From contig JAEQBH010006824.1 in the NCBI GenBank assembly GCA_016808115.1, positions 1 to 64,000 on the forward strand: a stretch of DNA of 64,000 nucleotides. The letters run 5' to 3'. Shown here piece by piece: positions 35,249-46,735 of the stretch. Within the stretch, counting starts at the first letter, position 1, and the number at the start of each line of letters is the position of its first letter. The notes under the pieces were generated by a model. The model did not search any database. It was not told the origin of the DNA and worked only from the letters and a program-made list of their open reading frames with translations. The stretch is from Tetrastigma voinierianum (Eukaryota > Streptophyta > Magnoliopsida > Vitales > Vitaceae). The position numbers and the translations under genes are program-made.

Positions 35249-38138
35249 TAGCCATTGAATGTCTGAATGCCAAAAAATGAGTGTCTCTACCTCGAGACTC
35301 AAACATAGGCTGAAATTGCCCACGTCGGGCCATTCATCGTACTCACCAAATATCAGCAATTATATTACAATAGTTTCAAAAGTTAAATACATCTATCTGT
35401 ATCTAATCAATCTTTCATGGAACATTATATTAAAAAATATGTAAATGTCAGTGATCGGCTTTCTTCTCAAAAATTGCCTCTAGTGGCGTCGTCTTCATGA
35501 AGATCACTCTGCATTACTGAGAAAGGGAGACTACAGCGGGGTGAAGCAATGCCTGATGGTGATATTTTCCCTACATGGATTACTCCTTTGAGTGCTCATG
35601 CAATAACACCAAAACATTCAAATAAAACATACAAGTCCCTACCAGTGTCTACACATGTTATGGATGAGAATGTGAAATGCACCACATCCCACATCTCCAG
35701 GCCTGTGACTCCTCACGCATGCAGACGAGTGTGAGAAACACTATTTTCAAAACAAAAGGTTTTTATTCTTGAAAACATGATACCAATTTTCTGATAAAAT
35801 TCTATTAGACAAACCTCCGAGGTGAATTTTTACGGATAACTCCTGCGAAGCAGTCATGGGTCATCACTCGCGATGGCTGGACCAGCTCTCAAGGCAATTC
35901 TTGAGGAAAATCTTCCATTAAATTCATTTGAAAGCATATTTTTCATGTCATACTCGCTACTGTTCTAGGTTGCCCGATGCATATGAAATGCAATATGCCA
36001 TTTCACAATAACTCATGTTAATATATCAAGCATGCAAATATATATTAGAAATTCTACTTTGCATATTCATACAAGCAATAACACCTGACCAGGTCTGTCT
36101 TGGACCCGTAGCGGTACCTCGCGGCCGCTTCACGAGCATGAACGAGTTTGGTTCGATCATCCATCTGACATCGAAAACGACGGAAGACCTAGAAACTTTT
36201 TAGTTTCGGTTCAAACCCCGACCCACCCGCGGTCTTAGGCGTGTGAAACGATCATAAAACCCTCACATCCTTGATCAGTTTTGGAACTAAACCATATGGC
36301 CTCTCGCGGCCTCCGGCAACGAAGCCATGCATACCACCCGATATCTATTTAACTTTACCTGACATGCCATGCGATGGTCATGTCATATAAGACTACTCAC
36401 TCTTGTATGCAACTTTGCACATAGTACAAAACATAGATTTTCAGTAGGGTTATGATCACCTACTACCCTCCATAGGCACATGGCTGGAATCTTGACTTAA
36501 TGGTCTTTCCATAGGGTCTAAGAACACCTAAAACAAAGTTTGGACGAAGAAGTTGTGACCTTCTGAAGTTGGAGGTCTCACATGAGTAGGCAGCCCTACC
36601 CGACCCGGCCCTAGGCCGGCCTTGGCCAGGCTGTCCTGGCTGCTTGAGCTCTGTACCACACTACCCTCCACGAGGCACATGGATGTGTCCCTACGGACTC
36701 GATAAGAACTTTCATAGAGTCTAAGAACACTAGAAATGGAGTTCGGACGAAGAAGTTATGACCTTCCAAAGTTGGAGGTCACACATGAGTAAGCGGCACT
36801 ACGGCTTGACCACTACTGACACACCTGGGCGGCCTACCTAGTTGGCCAGCTCCGGCACCCAATGCCCCCCTCCCGCAGGCATATGGATGGAATCTTGACT
36901 CGATGGGATTTCGCAAAGTCCAGTAGAAAGCGGAGTTCGGACCGAAGTTATGGCTTGTCGAAGTTGGAGGTCACATGAGGCGATCAAACAAGCAGGGCGA
37001 CGGCCATTTGACTTGGCCAGGAGTTGACGATGCGCGGCGGCCTCTAGCGGTGACCTGGCCGGTGACCTCCATCGGCGGGCTTTCACTTAGGCTTGGCCCC
37101 AGAATTAAACGGACCATAACTTGAGCTCTGAGAGTCCGAGATTGAGAAATTGGCTAATCAAGTTCATTAATGTGGCTACAATTTGCACAGAAGGATTCAC
37201 TGCAAATTTCCTTTATTTCCCATCCAAAACCAATTCTAAAAGTCAGGTTAATGTTGTACTTTACCCGCAATGGAAGCTTCCCATGGTTGAAATACAACCA
37301 AACATTCCCCTTAGGAGCAGAGACAACTAACACCGTTATTCATTTTAGCTTCTCTTACATAAGTAGCACACAAGGACAGTGCTTAGTCCAAAAATCAGTC
37401 CCGAATTATCAGAAAATAGTCTTAGAATCCTCTCCAGCTGCTTATCTATAGTCTTAGGACGGGTCACACAGCCACTCACGATACATAACCCGATAAAACA
37501 GACGGCCATAGGCAAAATTAAACAGTAGGAGAAAACCCCCTACCTCTCGGAGTTTGTGAAACTCTGACTCTGTCTCTACCGCCGCCCTTGTCACTTGGGA
37601 ATGAACTCTTCCTCTTATTTTGCCAGAAACCACCGGTCCGATCATGAAATCTAGAGAGAAGGTAGAACCTCTCTCTCTACTTTCTCCCTCTCTTTTATGT
37701 TCTTTCTTTCTCCTCACTTTACACTCCCTGGCAGGTTGGGGAGAAGATAGGAGTCAAGTGACATGTTACTTTTAGTGGCCCTAGGGATTACACATATCCT
37801 CTTATCCATCTACAGTTTCCCTCCAGCCGACATGATGCCACATGTCACCTATGGTCCACACATGAGCTCAGTGTTTGAATTATCTCACGCTTGACACGTG
37901 GCACATTGTGAGCCACTCAACACCTGCCAAGTGTCCCGCACTACTCTCGATTACCTCAGAAACATGGAAATTCCGGCTATCTGCCAAAGTCGACAAAATT
38001 GACGTGGTAGCTAGATTTGGCGAGAGCGATTCGATAGTGAAGTCCATTTCGTCATCGAGGCCCCAGAAAAATTGGGATTTTGACCAAGAATTTACCATTC
38101 TACTCGTTCCTTATAAATCGGGATTTTCAGGGGTTTCA
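35249..38138 (-). mobile_element. Minus-strand chromovirus-type LTR inside Athila 2 env-like ORF
   Basis: Read on the minus strand it starts TGAAACCCCTGAAAATCCC at 38138. It has the conserved GACGAAATGGACTTCAC block (38037-38065), a leader-like region, three sub-repeats of about 180 bp (36477-37010) and an end near 35249. The env-like reading stops on one side and resumes on the other, and no coding region of its own was seen, so it is probably a solo LTR. Exact left end and target duplication not resolved. Confidence 0.75.
36477..37010. repeat. About 180-bp tandem sub-repeats, three units
   Basis: The core TCGGACGAAGAAGTTATGAC ... TTGGAGGTCACACATGAG recurs at about 36541, 36734 and 36930, each preceded by CACATGGATG and followed by a GC-rich GGCC-type stretch. 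A reverse-oriented relative is found in the plus-strand LTR (about 56225-56700). Confidence 0.8.
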
Positions 38139-38935
38139 GGTTAACTCCAGAGGCAACTGATCGGCTTCTGACGCCTAACTATCCGGAAGTCCTTCGGTTG
38201 CTCACAAATGGGCAGGGTGAGTGGAAATTGAGCAACGAGGGACACGCCGCGCCCAGAAGCGAGTACTTGCTTTATGTCACCTAAGGTGGCAGCACCATTT
38301 TATCACATCTCGTCTCATCTCGTGATGATGATCGTTTGTGGTAATGTGAAACAAACATTGCTTTGATTTCTCCATCATTCAAGACATCCCGGATTTGATC
38401 GCCGGTCGGGTTATAAGCGCCATCCTCTATGGCGGGATGCTAAGATGAACCTCGGGCACCCCTTTCTCATCTATGGCCTGTGCAAGAATGCAGGGGTGCC
38501 GTTGGAGGATAACGAGGCCTGGATCCATCCAATTAAGGCCATCGTAGTAAAAAAAGATAAGTCGGGCGTTCCTCGATCCGACGCGGTTTATGACTTAGGG
38601 TCATGAACCTTCGGATGAGGAGGAGTTGATAGCATACCAGACCTTGTTTGGCATGTGTGATGAGATTGTGGATGAGACCCGACCCCCTCCTCACCAGTCT
38701 CATTGTCCTTTGCCTACCCGCCCGAGGACGGTTCGAGACCTCGTTACGGCGATGCATTATGGGATGAGACCCGGGGCATCGGGTCACCATGAACGAGGAT
38801 ATGGATGAGCTCTGGGCCGAACATGCGCCGCAGTACTCTGAGCAAGCGAGGTCATCCCGGTAGCGGCTTGCCCAGCTGCTTGCCTTACATGTGCTACCAC
38901 CACCACCGCCACCACAGTGATCCCCGAGATCAACA
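38139..38935 (+). pseudogene. env-like ORF of Athila 2, second piece
   Basis: It continues with LTPNYPEVLRLLTNGQGEW (38170-38225), a GSTILS-like segment, FSIIQDIP-like codons (38375) and YGGMLRMNLGHPFLIYGLCK (38430-38495). NAGVPLEDNEAWIHPIKAIV follows, then a carboxyl-terminal variable region to about 38935. This conserved central part of Athila env-like proteins identifies the ORF. Frameshifts at about 38290 and 38590. Confidence 0.8.
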
Positions 38936-40210
38936 GGGGATATGTTTATGTTCCCTTACATGTTTTCCCTTCCTTCTTTCTTTCTTTCCTTGCCTATGTT
39001 TATGTTTATGTTCGTTGTTTAGATATGTTTACGCTTATGTTTATGTTCGTGTTTATATATGTTTAGGTTATGCTTATGTTCGTACGTTCACAGTTTTCAT
39101 CTAGGTTTGTGTGTTAGGATGTCTTAGTTAATTTTTTGTTCTAGGATTGTGTTAAGTAGTATGTGTGCGTGATACCATGATTGCAAATCAAGGATCTTTT
39201 TTACTTCTCCATTTCGAAAACACCTGGAGTTTAAGTAACAAGAAGGGATCATATAGAGTACATTAGATGCTAGGGAATTACATGCTTGGATAGGTAGGAG
39301 CCGGCATAGTGAGTCACCTCCTTGGTGTTAGAAACGATTCAAAGTAAGTCACTTACACACTCAATAGTGTGATCTCGAATATGCCTAGGTTTCACGGACC
39401 TGCTCACTAACGTTCAACGAGCCTTGAGTGTTTCCTAAACTTCCCCAGTGATGGGACAAGTAGAAAAGAGGATTGTCATCGAGCCAAAAATAAAAAAATA
39501 AAAAAAGGAAAAAAAAAAGAAAAAGAAAAAAGTATGAATAGAATAGTAGGACCTTCTAGTTGGATCCCAGGCCTGGAGTCGAGGGCCTCTCAAAGCCCTA
39601 ATGCCTAAGCCAATAGCGAGCTGTGACTTTGCGCCATGGGACGGAGGATAGGGTTTTGACTGGGGCCACAGGTTTGGTTGAGTGTTCGAGGTGAAGTTCG
39701 AGGGGAACTAAATGCCTGGTGCCCTTAACCAACTGGTGGGGAGTCATCAATGGATCCTCGCTATAAGGACACTCAACTACTACTTACGGGCACTAAGAAT
39801 TCGTTCATGAATAGGTAGGTTAATATGAATAAATATGGTGCGTTCTTATCCTTTCGTAGTTAGACTCTCCCAAATAGGCCAGTTGCATTCATGTTTGGGC
39901 CTTCTGGAACCGAGTTATATGCTAGAGATCATACATCCAATGCACATAGACTTCATGGGAAAGGCCATAGAAAACCTAGGAGGTGAGTCGCCGTCGGCCG
40001 AACAAGATTCGACTAATTCTTTCGAAAGTCAGTATGACCTTAAGGATCCTTTAGAATTTGAAGAGCAAGAGGCGAAGATTTGTGAGTTTGGTTCATTTCA
40101 ATCCTAAATCTTAGCTTGTATGTGCATCACCCTCACAAATATCGTTAAGTTTAGTATGTTATTATTTGTGTTTGGTTGAGTCTTTTCTTGCTTGAGGGCA
40201 GAAGCGAAAA
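38936..40210. other. 3' region of Athila 2
   Basis: Non-coding for the most part: TTTATGTT simple repeats (38940-39090), an A/AG-rich stretch (39480-39535) and unassigned sequence up to the PPT. It contains one uninterrupted 90-codon frame at 39835-40107. Athila elements commonly have a long 3' region here. Confidence 0.6.
39835..40107 (+). CDS. Small ORF of unknown function in the 3' region of Athila 2
   Basis: A 90-codon frame from ATG to TAA, with a hydrophobic first half and an acidic end (GGESPSAEQDSTNSFESQYD, then LEFEEQEAKICEF). I do not recognise the protein. It lies between the env-like ORF and the 3' LTR, where Athila elements are usually non-coding. An open frame of this length within heavily mutated sequence may be chance; no start context or conservation could be tested. 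Confidence 0.25.
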   Translation: MVRSYPFVVRLSQIGQLHSCLGLLEPSYMLEIIHPMHIDFMGKAIENLGGESPSAEQDSTNSFESQYDLKDPLEFEEQEAKICEFGSFQS

Positions 40211-40223
40211 CTGTTTAGGGGTG
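40211..40223 (+). other. Polypurine tract of Athila 2
   Basis: CTGTTTAGGGGTG immediately before the 3' LTR start TGATAG; a decayed form of the TTTGGGGG-type Athila PPT. Confidence 0.65.
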
Positions 40224-41420
40224 TGATAGTGCGTACTCATTACAAACCAGGGATTTAGTGAATTCGGGTTGATTTCATATATATAGCGTGTTTGATTACT
40301 TTTCTAATATTCAGTTTTATTTGGTTATTTGTAAGAGAAACCTTTGGAAAATCTTTGGAAATGGGCCTTGTAGGAGGCTTGGAAGACAGTGCGAAAGTCA
40401 TCCCCAAAGTCGCGACGTCAACGTCGCGACATTGCTGGAAAAGTCTCGACAAATCTTATCTCTTAGAGGCTATAAAAGGAAGGAGAATCGATTAGAGGGT
40501 TGAAAATTGGTTTGCGAGATCTAGGGTTTGGAGCTTAGAACAAAGGAAAGAAAACTTGAGAGACCAGCGCTGGAGAGACTTGAAGAACCCGAGATTGTCA
40601 TTCACACTCGATTATTGAGTTTTCTCTATTCCTATACTTATGTCTTGCTTTTCATTTGTATTGGAACATAACATAATGAGGTTCTAATTTTGTGGTTTAG
40701 GGTGTTGGTAGAGATTTGGATATGAATACTATGTTAAAGTTTTAGCCTTTTTATAATTCCATTATCTTTTATATACTTGTTTTACCATTAACTCATGCTT
40801 GGATGAAATCATATTAATTTATGATCAATCTTAATATGTGAGTGGTTCTTTGTAAGATCTGAGAAGTGAATGAAGAATTAGACATAGTTGGGTTAACCTA
40901 GTAAACTTAGTAATATATGATTATCAATGATTAGGAGGCTCAGGAGTTTTTTGCACTTTATGCACCTTTAATGCTTGGGGTTGAGCCAAGGAGCAAGAAA
41001 CCTAGTGATGAGGGAGTTAAATGACCTTGAGAAGGCTTTATTTACATTAGATAAGAGCGCCTTGGAAAACACTATATTAGATAATGGAATGGAATCGCAG
41101 CATTACATAGTAGGATTGTCCAACAACACCAACACCCTGACCTTTTTGCATCTTTGAGCACTTTTACATCTAAAACGAACAATTACCTTAGTAATAGTTT
41201 AATTCGCTTTTAGTTTCGCTTAGCCATCATGATTGCTAGTTTGAATATTAAAAGACTATTGTAATTTTAGCGCAGCATGCTACGATTAAGGTTTTCCATA
41301 TGGATCGATATCGTGCCAGGTACACTTTGTTGCTTGACAAGCGTATACTTGGCAGCGAGAATAGGCACTTTGCACTTCTATTTGCATGTCCACCAAAAAC
41401 ACAATCAACGTAGCCTATCA
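40224..41420 (+). repeat. 3' LTR of Athila 2
   Basis: 1.2 kb, from TGATAG to CTATCA (perfect inverted ends), matching 26988-28276. It holds CGCGACGTCAACGTCGCGACATTG at about 40412-40436 (two adjoining TCGCGA palindromes) and a TATA box at 40471-40478. Confidence 0.85.
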
Positions 41421-41713
41421 AATTCCGTAATGTATAAGGTGGGAAATGGAGCAAATTGTCATATAATGCATATTGAATGAAAATGTGTCTTGAGAACAAA
41501 ATGATGGGCCCACTTTTAAGTTAACGTGATATATATGTATATATTTATTTTTCACTTTAGGATAATTATCCTTCTGAAGCGAGTATTTTAAATGTGTTTT
41601 ATTTAGAAAAAGGAATTATGCAGGATTGTAAAAGAGAAGATCGTGTCCCGGATTCGGTTCGTACTCCGGGTCGGGTCGGGTCGAGTTGGGTTCTGGGGCA
41701 CGAGCACCTCACA

Positions 41714-41718
41714 TATGG
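41714..41718. repeat. Target-site duplication of the solo Tekay-type LTR, right copy (TATGG)
   Basis: Pairs with TATGA at 24377-24381; the Athila 1 env-like ORF resumes here. Confidence 0.75.
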
Positions 41719-42425
41719 AGCAAGGGAGAAGAGCATTAGTGAAAGAGTTCTACACCAATCTTGGCGATAGAAAGGACCTGACATGCTACGTCAAGGGGAG
41801 ATGGTTTTCTTTTGGGGAAAGGACCATCTCCCAACTCTTAGGACTTAGACGAGGGGAGATTGCACGAGTGAGGCTGACTCCCAAAAAGATCACGATTTTG
41901 AAGAATAGCGAGGTTATTGAGGACAAGAATGTGACAAAGAACCAGTATCTTCAATGCCTACCTTAGCAGGAGACCTCACTTTGAAGTCAACAAGGTCTAG
42001 TATTTCATTAATTACGTGTTTATACCCGCCAAACATGTCTCAAGCGTGAGAATGGCTCGTACCACTTCCCTCTTGTGTGCGGTCGAGGTTATACCTTGAA
42101 TGTGGGGAGGATCATTGAACAGTCCATCTTGGACTACGTCAGTGAAAAATTCTCAGGAAACATCCCCTACCCTGCCTTGGTCACTCTCTTATGTATCAAG
42201 GGGGGTGTTACATTCAGTGACACATAAGAGAAGAAGTGCTCATAAGCCTCTCCTCTTTACTCTTCTTTGGAATCACTAGGGATGCAGTAGAAAATAAGGA
42301 AGGAGAAAGAAGAAGAAAAGGAAAGAGCAGTGGGGAACAACTGGGAAGCTAGTCCCTATAATAGAGGTTGAAGATGAGAGTGAAAACGAAGAAAGGGGGG
42401 CTGAAGATGAGAGTGAAAATGAAGC
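41714..42425 (+). pseudogene. env-like ORF of Athila 1, second piece
   Basis: The first frame has the family box RALVKEFYTNL, then CYVKGRWFSFGERTISQLLG. Later frames give LNVGRIIEQSILDYVSEKFS, IPYPALVTLLC and GVTFSD, then an acidic tract (EDESENEERGAEDESE). This is the conserved middle of an Athila env-like protein. At about 42425 the sequence changes abruptly to sequence nearly identical to the end of the Athila 3 env-like ORF. Confidence 0.8.
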
Positions 42426-42426
42426 T

Positions 42427-42944
42427 AGTCCGGATTCATCCTCGAAGTCCGCCTCTCTATTTGCCACGAAGCTCCTCAGACTCTGGCGAGTCCTCGGCGT
42501 CAATGACCATCGACGGATCCTGTCGCCTAGGGATTTCTTGGCTGTTATGGATGTCGTTCGCACATTTGCTGCCACTTCTGCATCTTTCGCGGCTTCTCAA
42601 ACAACATTGGCCGAGCAAATGGCCCGCGCCGAGGTTGCTCGCCTGAGCTCGAGGCTATTACTCCGCCCGAATCTGAGCCACCTTGGTCTCCACCGGTTAC
42701 CATGACATCACCTATCTGACCCACCACTCTCATGGGCCAGTCGGTGTAATGATTCAGCGGCTTCTTTGGATGTGCTTTCCTTGGCCCGCGTAGAGTGGCA
42801 CGATCTGCCGGCTTCTACCACTAGCAAGTGCTATTTTGAACCACTGTTAAGATAGATTCTAATTGCTTTTTGTGTACTAATCATATTAGTTAAACCCGAT
42901 TGACAGTGCGAGTCCCTTTGATACTAATGATTGTATTTCGGGGT
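42427..42944 (+). pseudogene. Extra copy of the Athila 3 env-like C-terminus upstream of its 5' LTR
   Basis: Frames show SPRDFLAVMDVVRTFAATSA and SFAASQTTLAEQMARAEVAR, matching 51660-51860 (FAASQTTLAERMARAEVA). The match continues through the non-coding stretch up to the LTR (for example CAAGTGCTATTTTG at 42828). It belongs to the Athila 3 family, not to Athila 1. It could be the remains of a tandem Athila 3 unit sharing the LTR, or an aberrant insertion. Confidence 0.8.
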
Positions 42945-43087
42945 TGTTTGTGGTAGTTTTGCGGGTTTCGAGGCCTATTCTATCATGACAAGCTAGGCAC
43001 GGGTTGAGCTGATTTACATCGAGTTCATTTGGTTATCTTCGATTGCATCATTTAGGAATTGAAGAAGTGTGAGCGAGAGCAAGCGGG

Positions 43088-43250
43088 GAAAATTTCGCTA
43101 TAGGAGAGAAGAAATTTTTAGCTCTGATAGCGAAATTTTTCGTACGCACTAAATTTTCACTACTTGTAGTGAATTTCGCTACATAGCGAATTTTCCTCTG
43201 ATGGCGGTGTACGATAGAGAAATTTCTCTATGTAGAATTTCCTCTACTTG
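43088..43250. repeat. U3 palindromic motif cluster of Athila 3
   Basis: Alternating copies of AAATTTCGCTA and TAGCGAAATTT, some paired as hairpins (TTCGCTACATAGCGAA at 43166-43182), plus ACTACTTGTAGTG. The same cluster, with small changes, lies at 52228-52395 in the 3' LTR. Confidence 0.85.
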
Positions 43251-43369
43251 TGAAAATCCTGTTCCTTTTTTTTTGTGTATAAACGACCCCTTTTTTGGTT
43301 AATTTCATTTCTACCCTTACTGTAATTATACTAGTTAGGTTAGATTGGTATTTCACCTGTTTTTAAGGC

Positions 43370-43376
43370 TATATAA
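43370..43376 (+). promoter_or_regulatory. TATA box of Athila 3 5' LTR (TATATAA)
   Basis: GGCTATATAAGCCATTT, conserved at 52514-52520 in the 3' LTR and about 120 bp downstream of the palindrome cluster. Confidence 0.75.
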
Positions 43377-44232
43377 GCCATTTTCTGAACAATTTGTAAC
43401 CAAACTTTAATTCGAGCATTCTCTGAAATACGGGCCTGATTTTTTCCTTCCTTTCTCTCTTCTCTCTCCACTTTCTCTCACTTTCTAGGCAACCAAACTC
43501 TCACCCTTTGAGGATGACAACTCAAAAGGATGTTTGGCGCTCAAGCCTCTAAACGAAGAGGAGGGTTGCTAGGTAGGTTGATATGTTTGCGAGGGTGATC
43601 CTGCATGTTTCAAGAAGCGAGTCTTGCTAGTTATGTTTCAAACTTTCAAAACTAGGTTTAAAAGCTATTTGATGTACTTTCATTGATCAATACTTGGCAA
43701 GCTTTTAGGGTTCAGTGTATTCTTAGTGTTAGATACACTGACATCCATTAGTTGTCGTTTATGAGCCATTGGAAGTAGGTTAAATGCTTGATTTCAACTT
43801 TAGGAACATTGAATGCTCAGTAAATGCTATGTTTCAAAGAGAAATGGTACTAAGTTAGTCTTTAAGTTAAACAAAGATGTCGGTTTGGAAATGACTATAG
43901 GTCATCTTCCTAATGCGAGAAATAACCGGGACACTTCCTTTGCAACCTATCATACCAAACTAGTGGCCAAATTTCCAAAGGACTTCTTTTTATCTTATTT
44001 CAAATTACCTTTGGTGCATAGTGAAAACGACCAACTATTTTTATACAAATCCAAAATGCAAACAAAGCCTCACCATTATGAATCATTACAAAATCATTTG
44101 TAAGACGAAAACCCATCCCTGTGTTCGATCCCTAGGCGGAGTATCGCTGCGTTAGCTTTTGTTACGGCCGGTAGGGTAGTTTAGCGTATAAATATTGTTG
44201 ATCAGGAACCCTACGATTGACCGCGAATCGAA

Positions 44233-44250
44233 TGGCGTCGTTCAGGGGAT
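44233..44250 (+). other. Primer-binding site of Athila 3, tRNA-Asp type
   Basis: TGGCGTCGTTCAGGGGAT, a degraded TGGCGCCGTTGCCGGGGA, at the LTR end. Confidence 0.75.
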
Positions 44251-44644
44251 GGTGCCTTGTGCAGTTGATGAGTTGATGATGCCAGTAATCCTCATTACAG
44301 AGTATTGGTGACCTTTAAACAACTTTTTGAATTCCATTATTTAAATTTGATTTTTTAGACAATCACTCTTGGGTTGTTTTTTTTTATGTATAGCGAATCA
44401 TTTTATTTCTTAGCTAACCTTAATCTTTTGGGAAAGCCACATTTGTTGTTCTTTGCTTTGTCTCTTTTTGTTTCCACGGTGTTTATGTACCCTTTGGGAT
44501 AGAGATATATCGGTAGATTGCAAAGAGTTAGTGATTGAAGACGAGGTTGTGAAGTCGGTGTACACAATGAAGCGAATGGATCCTGCACGAGCAGCGAAAT
44601 TGACAAAGGGGCTCCGATAAATCCCACAACATATATATAGGTCG

Positions 44645-45920
44645 ATGAGGGACCACATACACCCTCCTAGAGTGAGTGTACCTTCTTGCATCATACCACC
44701 TGTTGATGATGTGGCAGTGAGACCCTATCTAGTGCCCCTGCTTCCCACTTTCATGGAATGGAGAATGAAAATCCATATACGCATATCCGAGAGTTCGAGG
44801 AAGTTTGCACAACTTTTAAAGGTGTGTCTGACATGGACCTGCTTAAGCTGAAAGCATTTCCACATTGACATGAAGGAACAAGACGAATTTGGCTCAATTC
44901 ACTAAGGTCGAGAACAATTAGAAATTGGGCCGAACTTCAGAAGCTGAACATTGAAGAAATTTTCAATACAACGAATAACGGTTTGAAGAGAAGCGAATCT
45001 ACACTTGCACGACTGCGATGTGAGAAGTTTTATCGGTGTTGGGAGGTTCATGGAGACCATCGGGGTGCATGTCCACACCATGGTTTTCGATACATGGATG
45101 CTTGTGAATCACTTCTATGATGGTATGTCTCCGACCATGAAGCAACCTCTTGAAACCATGTGTGGAGGGACTTCTGTGACACCAGGATGAAGCCATGGAC
45201 TTTTGCAGACTATGTGGCCAAAACCTCCAAGGCATGGGACGGGCAGATCGAGGCTGAAAAATGCGGCCTTCGACCCACGAAGGGGGGCATTTATGCACTT
45301 TCAGAACCGCGAGGTAAGCAAAGCCCGACCACTTTGACCCGAAGGTTGGAGGAGCTTGAAATGAGAAATCGGCATAAAGTGCAAGCGGTGATTGAGATTT
45401 ACGCATCTCCTGGCTTGTTTTAATTGTCGATCCAGTGCCGTCTTGAGGGCATTGTCGATGGTTCGCCGATGAGGGATTTGATGCGAAGCGTGCCCGTGTC
45501 TTAGGTCAAAATAAGCCGACAAATGCTCAGTATGGCAACACCTATAACCTAATTGGAGGAATCATCGAACTATCATAGGCTGAAGCCCCCTGCGTATGCC
45601 CTTCGAGGGCACGGCGTGATGTAGCTCCACCTCGGCACCGACGGCGTGACCTCCACCTTCTTCTCTGTTGAGCAAGCAATTCTTAATTTAGGTAGTAGGT
45701 ACTGTGGAGGAGACAAAGGTGTTGAATGTTCAAACTAATCAGAAAATTGAGGCAGTAAGAAACTCATATATGAAAATGAAGCGATATGCATTAAGGATCT
45801 CAGCCGAATATGTGACTTGCAAAAGTTCCATTTCGAGGTTGTCAACGATGCGAGGTCTGAAAAGAGAAATTCCCTTCCCGGTTCTGACAAAAGCCCGGGA
45901 ATGCATGAGATAGAGCTCCG
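44645..45920 (+). pseudogene. gag: gag of Athila 3
   Basis: It starts MRDHIHPPRVSVPSCIIPP, followed by VRPYLVPLLPTF. In other frames come RSRTIRNWAELQ-like codons, CWERFMETIGVH-like and FDTWMLVNHFYDGMSPTMKQ (about 45090-45145). LETMCGG, DEAMDFCRLC-like and KGGIYALSEPRG (45280-45315) are next, then a helical end with a CQLEGHCVDGSP-like stretch. All are typical of Athila Gag. The frame changes about every 150-200 bp. The 390 bp before it (44251-44644) are non-coding leader. Confidence 0.85.
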
Positions 45921-46735
45921 CCCGATAGTCCCAATGCAAGAATTGATGAAGTCAGCGGTAGTAACGTTGAAGTGGTAGAGAACTAAGACCGGCCGGTCGG
46001 ACCCGGCCGAAAGAAAGCTCCGCAGTGGTTGAACCACTAGAGGAAGAGCAACCAGCAGGGGAAGAGGTAAAACACGGTGTACCCCTCCTTTTACGGAGCA
46101 CTTGAAAAGGAAAAAGTCAATTAGCGAGCTAAAATTTTAGAGGAAATCTTCTGACGGGTAAGGTTAACATCCCTCTTCTCGATATGATGGCTTAAAGTCC
46201 CAGCTTATCGCAAAAGTTTTGAAGGACACATGCACGGTAAGAGGCCTTAATGAATAAAAGGCCTTTGGTAGGCGCAGTGAGTGCCATCATTGAGTGCAAG
46301 ACTCTGTGAGTATAAAGATCACAAGGTGTCTACGATCTCAGTTAACATAAGGCGGCACTTGTGTGGAAAAGGCATTGCTAGATTTGAGAGTGATGTTAAA
46401 TCTCTTTGCCTTTTTCCCATGTATAAGAAGCTTAGGCTAAAGGCAGACTTAAGCCAACCACTATCACTTTGTCTCTGGCGATAGGTCCGTCAAAATACCA
46501 GGGGACAGTTGAGGATGTTTTGATTCGGTGGAGCGGAATTCTCTTATCCGATGGATTTTGTAGTGCTTGATACCGAACCGGTCGCAGTAGGGGCTAACCA
46601 TGTGCCAATCATCCTGGGAAGGCCATTTTGGCCACTTCTAATGCGATCATTAATTGTCGGAATGGGGTGATGCAGCTAACCTTTGGAAATATAACCTTAG
46701 AGCTCAATATCTTCAATTTAAGCAAAAAGCACATG
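45921..46735 (+). pseudogene. Gag-protease linker and protease of Athila 3
   Basis: The linker is basic and poorly conserved (LDMMA-like codons at 46180). The protease is recognised by YPMDFVVLDTEPVAVGANHV (about 46550-46605), ILGRPF (46610), and LATSNAIINCRNGVMQLTFGN in the next frame (46628-46690). Its DSG-type active site is not readable. It would mature Gag-Pol. Confidence 0.75.

Larger units (their letters stand above)
42945..44232 (+). repeat. 5' LTR of Athila 3
   Basis: The start is set at TGTTTGTGGTAG after the purine-rich ATTTCGGGGT; the end is set by the PBS. Colinear with 52083-53356. U3 carries the TAGCGAAATTT-type palindromic motifs (43088-43250) and a TATA box (43370-43376); TTTTTCCTTCC and CTCTCTTCTC pyrimidine tracts follow. 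The exact start is uncertain by some tens of bases. Confidence 0.75.

Noticed and set aside
44999..45406. 135-residue minus-strand frame
   Set aside because: Antisense shadow of Athila 3 gag.
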